Assembly: GCF_000377745.1 (NCBI RefSeq)
Contig: NZ_KB898708.1
Location: 310,001 to 374,000, forward strand
Source: Gilvimarinus chinensis DSM 19667
Lineage (GTDB): Bacteria > Pseudomonadota > Gammaproteobacteria > Pseudomonadales > Cellvibrionaceae
DNA length: 64,000 nt
Direction: 5' to 3'
The notes beneath the pieces were generated by a model. It saw only the letters and a list, made by a program, of their open reading frames with translations. It ran no database searches and was not told where the DNA came from. The position numbers and the translations under genes were made by a program. Shown here in pieces: positions 60,739 through 64,000 of the stretch. The stretch's first letter is position 1. The number at the start of each line of letters is the position of its first letter.

Positions 60739-60770
60739 AAAGCCGTACTATTTTTCAATAATACGGCTTT
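60739..60770 (-). terminator. Terminator between acpP and fabF
   Basis: AAAGCCGTA pairs with TACGGCTTT (nine pairs, outer stem) around a loop that can pair further by four bases, followed on the minus strand by TTTTCTTTT. Thirty-one bases after acpP. Confidence 0.88.
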
Positions 60771-60801
60771 CGCTGAAATCTGGATTCAAAGAATTCGCAG
60801 A

Positions 60802-61038
60802 TTAGGCCAGGTTGGCATTGATATAATCGATAGCCAACTGAACAGTGGTGATCTTCTCGGCTTCTTCATCCGGAATCTCAGTTTCAAACTCTTCTTCCAG
60901 AGCCATCACCAGCTCTACAGTATCCAGAGAGTCCGCGCCCAAATCTTCAACGAAAGAAGCCTCGGCTTTCACTTCATCTTCTTTAACGCCCAGTTGCTCA
61001 GCAACGATTTTTTTTACGCGTTCTTCAATGCTGCTCAT
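60802..61038 (-). CDS. acpP: Acyl carrier protein
   Basis: A 78-residue acidic protein carrying acyl chains on 4'-phosphopantetheine. The modified Ser37 is in [20 protein letters not shown]. Length and sequence match E. coli AcpP closely. A gap of 187 bases separates it from fabG, enough for its own promoter. Confidence 0.99.
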   Translation of the reverse strand: MSSIEERVKKIVAEQLGVKEDEVKAEASFVEDLGADSLDTVELVMALEEEFETEIPDEEAEKITTVQLAIDYINANLA

Positions 61039-61225
61039 GATCTAATTCAACTCCTAGTAGGTAGTATCGACGAAACCGCACCCGAACCACAGTGGCGGTT
61101 CCAGATTATCTACGGCGAAATCGACGCGCATTTTACATCGAATTTCGCCGTGTTGTAACGCATCGGACAAAAAAACTTTACCCTATGCTAATTTTCTTTT
61201 TAAAAACAATTGCTTGGAGAAGCAA

Positions 61226-61972
61226 TTATCCCATATACATGCCGCCATTAACCTGAATTGTTTCACCGGAAACATAACCTCCAGCATCGCACGCCAAAAA
61301 GCCCACGACAGCGGCAATCTCTTCAGGCTTGCCCAGCCTGCCAAGTGGAATACGATTTAGCAAGTCTACTTTTTGCTCTTCAGGCAAAACTTTGGTCATA
61401 TCGGTATCAATAAAGCCCGGCGCCACAGTATTCACAGTAATGCCGCGCGAACCCACTTCAGCGGCAAGTGATCGAGCAAACCCCGCCACGCCAGCCTTGG
61501 TAGCAGCGTAATTAGCCTGCCCCGCATTACCCATAGAGCCAACCACAGAACCAACATTGATAATGCGACCCCAGCGAGCTTTCATCATACCGCGCAACAC
61601 CGCTTTACTTAAGCGATACACCGCGCTCAGGTTGGTATTGATCACGTCGAACCACTCCTCATCAGACATCCGCATCAACAGATTATCCTTGGTGATTCCG
61701 GCGTTATTCACCAAAATTACCGGCACGCCATACTCATCATTGACTCGCTTAAGCAGCGCTGCGACCGACTCCGGCTCAGTGACATTCAGCACCATACCGC
61801 AGCCTTTGTGACCGGCTGACTGAATATTTTCAGTAATGGCCGCCGCACCCTTTTCACTGGTTGCGGTACCAATCACTACAGCACCTGCCGCTCCGAGCTG
61901 CTGCGCAATTGCGGCGCCAATACCGCGACTTGCGCCGGTAACCAAAGCCACTTTGTCGTCTAAATTCATCAT
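61226..61972 (-). CDS. fabG: 3-oxoacyl-ACP reductase
   Basis: NADPH-dependent reduction in the fatty acid cycle. The SDR fold has TGASRGIG (NADP binding), NNAG, and the catalytic Ser-Tyr-Lys triad (Ser141, Tyr154, Lys158 counted from the inner ATG) in NVGSVVGSMG and NYAATKAG. ATG at 61972 and 61969 follow AAAGG; the frame from 61984 has its ATG immediately against the AAAGG site, which would be too close. About 247 residues. Confidence 0.97.
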   Translation of the reverse strand: MMNLDDKVALVTGASRGIGAAIAQQLGAAGAVVIGTATSEKGAAAITENIQSAGHKGCGMVLNVTEPESVAALLKRVNDEYGVPVILVNNAGITKDNLLMRMSDEEWFDVINTNLSAVYRLSKAVLRGMMKARWGRIINVGSVVGSMGNAGQANYAATKAGVAGFARSLAAEVGSRGITVNTVAPGFIDTDMTKVLPEEQKVDLLNRIPLGRLGKPEEIAAVVGFLACDAGGYVSGETIQVNGGMYMG

Positions 61973-61998
61973 GTTAAAAAACATCCTTTAGTGATTTT

Positions 61999-62934
61999 CT
62001 AGGAGGCAAGTGCCGCCTCAAATTCCTCTGGAGCTTCCACCGAGGTGGCGTTCAATGCGCGATCAATACGCTTGGCAAGGCCCGCCAGCACTTTTCCCGG
62101 CCCGCACTCTATCAATCGCTCAACGCCGCCCGCCTGCATCGTCTTAACGCAATCCACCCACAACACAGGAGCGTATATTTGCTCAATCATCAAGGCTTTA
62201 ATTTTGTCTGGATCAGACTCGCAGGCCGCATTCACGTTATGAACCACTGGCACCTGCGGCGCACTAAATCGGGTTGCCTGCACCTGTTCAGCAAGGCGCT
62301 CTGCAGCAGGCTGCATTAATGAGGTGTGAAAAGGTGCGCTCACCGGCAACGGCAAGGCCCGCTTAGCGCCGGCCTCCTTGCACGCGTCGACGGCACGTGC
62401 CACGGCATCGGCATGCCCCGCAATCACCACCTGGCCAGGCGAATTAAAATTCACAGGCGCAACAACCTCATCCTGCGCAGACGCGTCGCAAGCCGCTTTA
62501 ACCGCAGCGTCATCCAAACCGATAATGGCAGCCATAGCACCCACACCCGCTGGCACGGCCTCTTGCATCAATTTGCCACGCTGACGTACCAGCGCAACCG
62601 CATCAGAAAACGCTACGACGCCCGCACAAACCAGGGCAGACCACTCACCAAGACTGTGCCCAGCCATCATAGAGGGCGTAGCCCCACCTTTCTCACACCA
62701 CACCCGCCAACAAGCGACGCTTGCCGTTAACAGCAATGGCTGAGTGCATTCAGTCAAATTAATTTCGTCCTGAGACCCCTCTTGCACACGCTGCCAGAGA
62801 TCATAGCCAAGCACTTGCGACGCATCGGCAAATGTCTGCTCAACTATGGGGTAGTGCGCCGCAAGCTCGGCCAACATGCCTATTTTTTGCGAGCCTTGCC
62901 CGGGGAATACAAATGCGAGATTTGCTGCGGTCAT
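61999..62934 (-). CDS. fabD: Malonyl-CoA-ACP transacylase
   Basis: Moves malonyl from CoA to AcpP. The 311-residue protein has the nucleophile Ser94 in AGHSLGEWSALV (Trp where Tyr is usual) and His203 in APFHTSLM, plus FVFPGQGSQ at the start. A frame two codons longer (62940) is possible. It lies directly between plsX and fabG, with no fabH. Confidence 0.97.
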   Translation of the reverse strand: MTAANLAFVFPGQGSQKIGMLAELAAHYPIVEQTFADASQVLGYDLWQRVQEGSQDEINLTECTQPLLLTASVACWRVWCEKGGATPSMMAGHSLGEWSALVCAGVVAFSDAVALVRQRGKLMQEAVPAGVGAMAAIIGLDDAAVKAACDASAQDEVVAPVNFNSPGQVVIAGHADAVARAVDACKEAGAKRALPLPVSAPFHTSLMQPAAERLAEQVQATRFSAPQVPVVHNVNAACESDPDKIKALMIEQIYAPVLWVDCVKTMQAGGVERLIECGPGKVLAGLAKRIDRALNATSVEAPEEFEAALAS

Positions 62935-62976
62935 AATCATTAACTCTTATGGTTGAAACTCTATTTTCTGTGCCAC

Positions 62977-63972
62977 TTAAAACGATGTCACGGCTTTAGC
63001 AATTTTTTCAGGAACCCCTGTTTGAGCATGCTCGAGCGCCAAATGCAGCGCATTAACTGTGGCATCAACGCCTGCCCCGCCGTGGCTTTTCACGACTACG
63101 CCATCCAGGCCAGCCAGCACCGCGCCATTGTAAGCATCGGGGTTAAACTCCATCCGCCAGCGTCTGAGGATGGGCCATAAAAGCAGGCCAGCCAAGCGCC
63201 CGAGACCTGACGCGAAGCTTTTTTCAATACGGCGAGTCAGCAAGCGAGCAACACCCTCACTGGTTTTAAGGGCAACATTACCACTAAAGCCATCGCACAC
63301 AATGACCTCTACCTCACCATTGAAAATTGCATCGGCTTCAAGGTAACCCAAGAAATTGATATCCGCCGCTCGCTCCATAATCGCAGCAGCATCACGAATA
63401 GTACGAGTACCTTTACCAGCCTCGGCGCCAATATTAAGCAGCGCAACTCTTGGGCTCTGCACACCAGCAGCACAAGCTTGAATCTGCCCCATACGAGCAA
63501 ACTGAACAAGCTGCTCAGAGCTACAGTGCAGATTGCCCCCCAAGTCCAGCATGAGGGTAAAACCAGATTCAGCGGGCATGACCTTACTGAAGGCAGGGAC
63601 TTCAACGCCAGGTATCACCCCGACCACACGTCTGCTTATCAACATCAATGCCCCACTATTCCCGGCACTAACACAGGCTTGCACCTGCTTATCCGCAAGC
63701 GCCTGCAGCGATAACCACATCGAAGAATCCTGCCCCTGCCGCAAGGTTTTTCTAGGATCAGCTCCCATGGGTATAACACTGTGTGCAGTATGAATGCTGA
63801 TATTGGCAGGCAGCGCGTTATCGGCGGCAGCGCGAATAGCGACCGGATCACCGTACACTTGTAAATGCACGTGAGGTGCAATCTGCGCGAATTTTTGCGC
63901 AGCGGGAATAGTAATACGGGGACCGAAGTCCCCGCTCATAGCATCAAGTGCTAGCCGTATTGGAGTAGACAA
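62977..63972 (-). CDS. plsX: Phosphate acyltransferase PlsX
   Basis: PlsX makes acyl-phosphate from acyl-ACP, the first step of phospholipid synthesis in the PlsX/PlsY path. The 331-residue protein has LALDAMSGDFGP near the start, SAGNSGALML, and GFSGNVALKTSEGVAR. The start is TTG at 63972, with AGGAAG eleven bases upstream and a TAG stop in frame five codons before it, so no earlier start exists. The remaining 28 bases of the window would lead to rpmF in related genomes, which cannot be confirmed here. Confidence 0.96.
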   Translation of the reverse strand: MSTPIRLALDAMSGDFGPRITIPAAQKFAQIAPHVHLQVYGDPVAIRAAADNALPANISIHTAHSVIPMGADPRKTLRQGQDSSMWLSLQALADKQVQACVSAGNSGALMLISRRVVGVIPGVEVPAFSKVMPAESGFTLMLDLGGNLHCSSEQLVQFARMGQIQACAAGVQSPRVALLNIGAEAGKGTRTIRDAAAIMERAADINFLGYLEADAIFNGEVEVIVCDGFSGNVALKTSEGVARLLTRRIEKSFASGLGRLAGLLLWPILRRWRMEFNPDAYNGAVLAGLDGVVVKSHGGAGVDATVNALHLALEHAQTGVPEKIAKAVTSF

Positions 63973-64000
63973 TGCTAAATCGTCTTCCTACCAAACAACT

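Overview
The window is an ordinary, densely packed chromosomal segment of a gammaproteobacterium. Gene content and order point to the Cellvibrionales/Pseudomonadales side of the class (marine Saccharophagus/Teredinibacter-like bacteria would fit), but genus is inference only. The clues are a fimL homologue beside nudC, the pair thrH/cysH, pepN-DUF1315-rhomboid-nadK, and a plsX-fabD fatty acid cluster without fabH. I see no prophage, insertion sequence, CRISPR array, integron or rRNA. The only RNA gene found is a tRNA-Leu(TAG).

Layout. 1-8150: 5' part of pepN, DUF1315, rhomboid protease glpG, a metallophosphoesterase, nadK, a DUF1853 gene read the other way, then a three-gene unit (double cNMP-binding/rhodanese protein, ACC-deaminase-like PLP enzyme, coiled-coil protein). 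8151-13213: a gene-poor stretch with a possible 27-codon acidic peptide, a cold-shock gene with promoter and terminator, a DMT exporter and a very large HD-GYP sensor. 13320-19401: thrH, cysH plus a CxxC thioredoxin-fold protein, msrA, acuI-type oxidoreductase, sohB, an unknown membrane protein, nudC. 19402-25777: fimL, dnaQ, rnhA, yafS-like methyltransferase, gloB, mltD (the E. coli order for the last five). 25774-33157: yejABEF peptide importer on one strand and, divergently, a CheC-like phosphatase with a PAS-GGDEF diguanylate cyclase.

33182-42057 is the protein quality control block tRNA-Leu, tig, clpP, clpX, lon, hupB, ppiD, with several clear intrinsic terminators. 42191-49688: ManA-like cupin protein, fadA, fadB, XRE-cupin regulator, malic enzyme, META lipoprotein. 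49809-53551: ffh, ypjD, corB. 53625-57323: small membrane protein, secreted rhodanese, cysS, glnS. 57473-63972: mltG, pabC, fabF, acpP, fabG, fabD, plsX.

Most of the window is housekeeping. The less ordinary parts are the signalling genes (HD-GYP with a substrate-binding domain apparently inserted in a Cache domain; the CheC/GGDEF pair; FimL; the cNMP-rhodanese protein), the unassigned proteins at 6819-8150, 17949-18602 and 42191-43564, and the short acidic reading frame near 8350. I found no convincing entirely new multi-gene system. Many genes start with GTG or TTG, so several starts were chosen from Shine-Dalgarno spacing.
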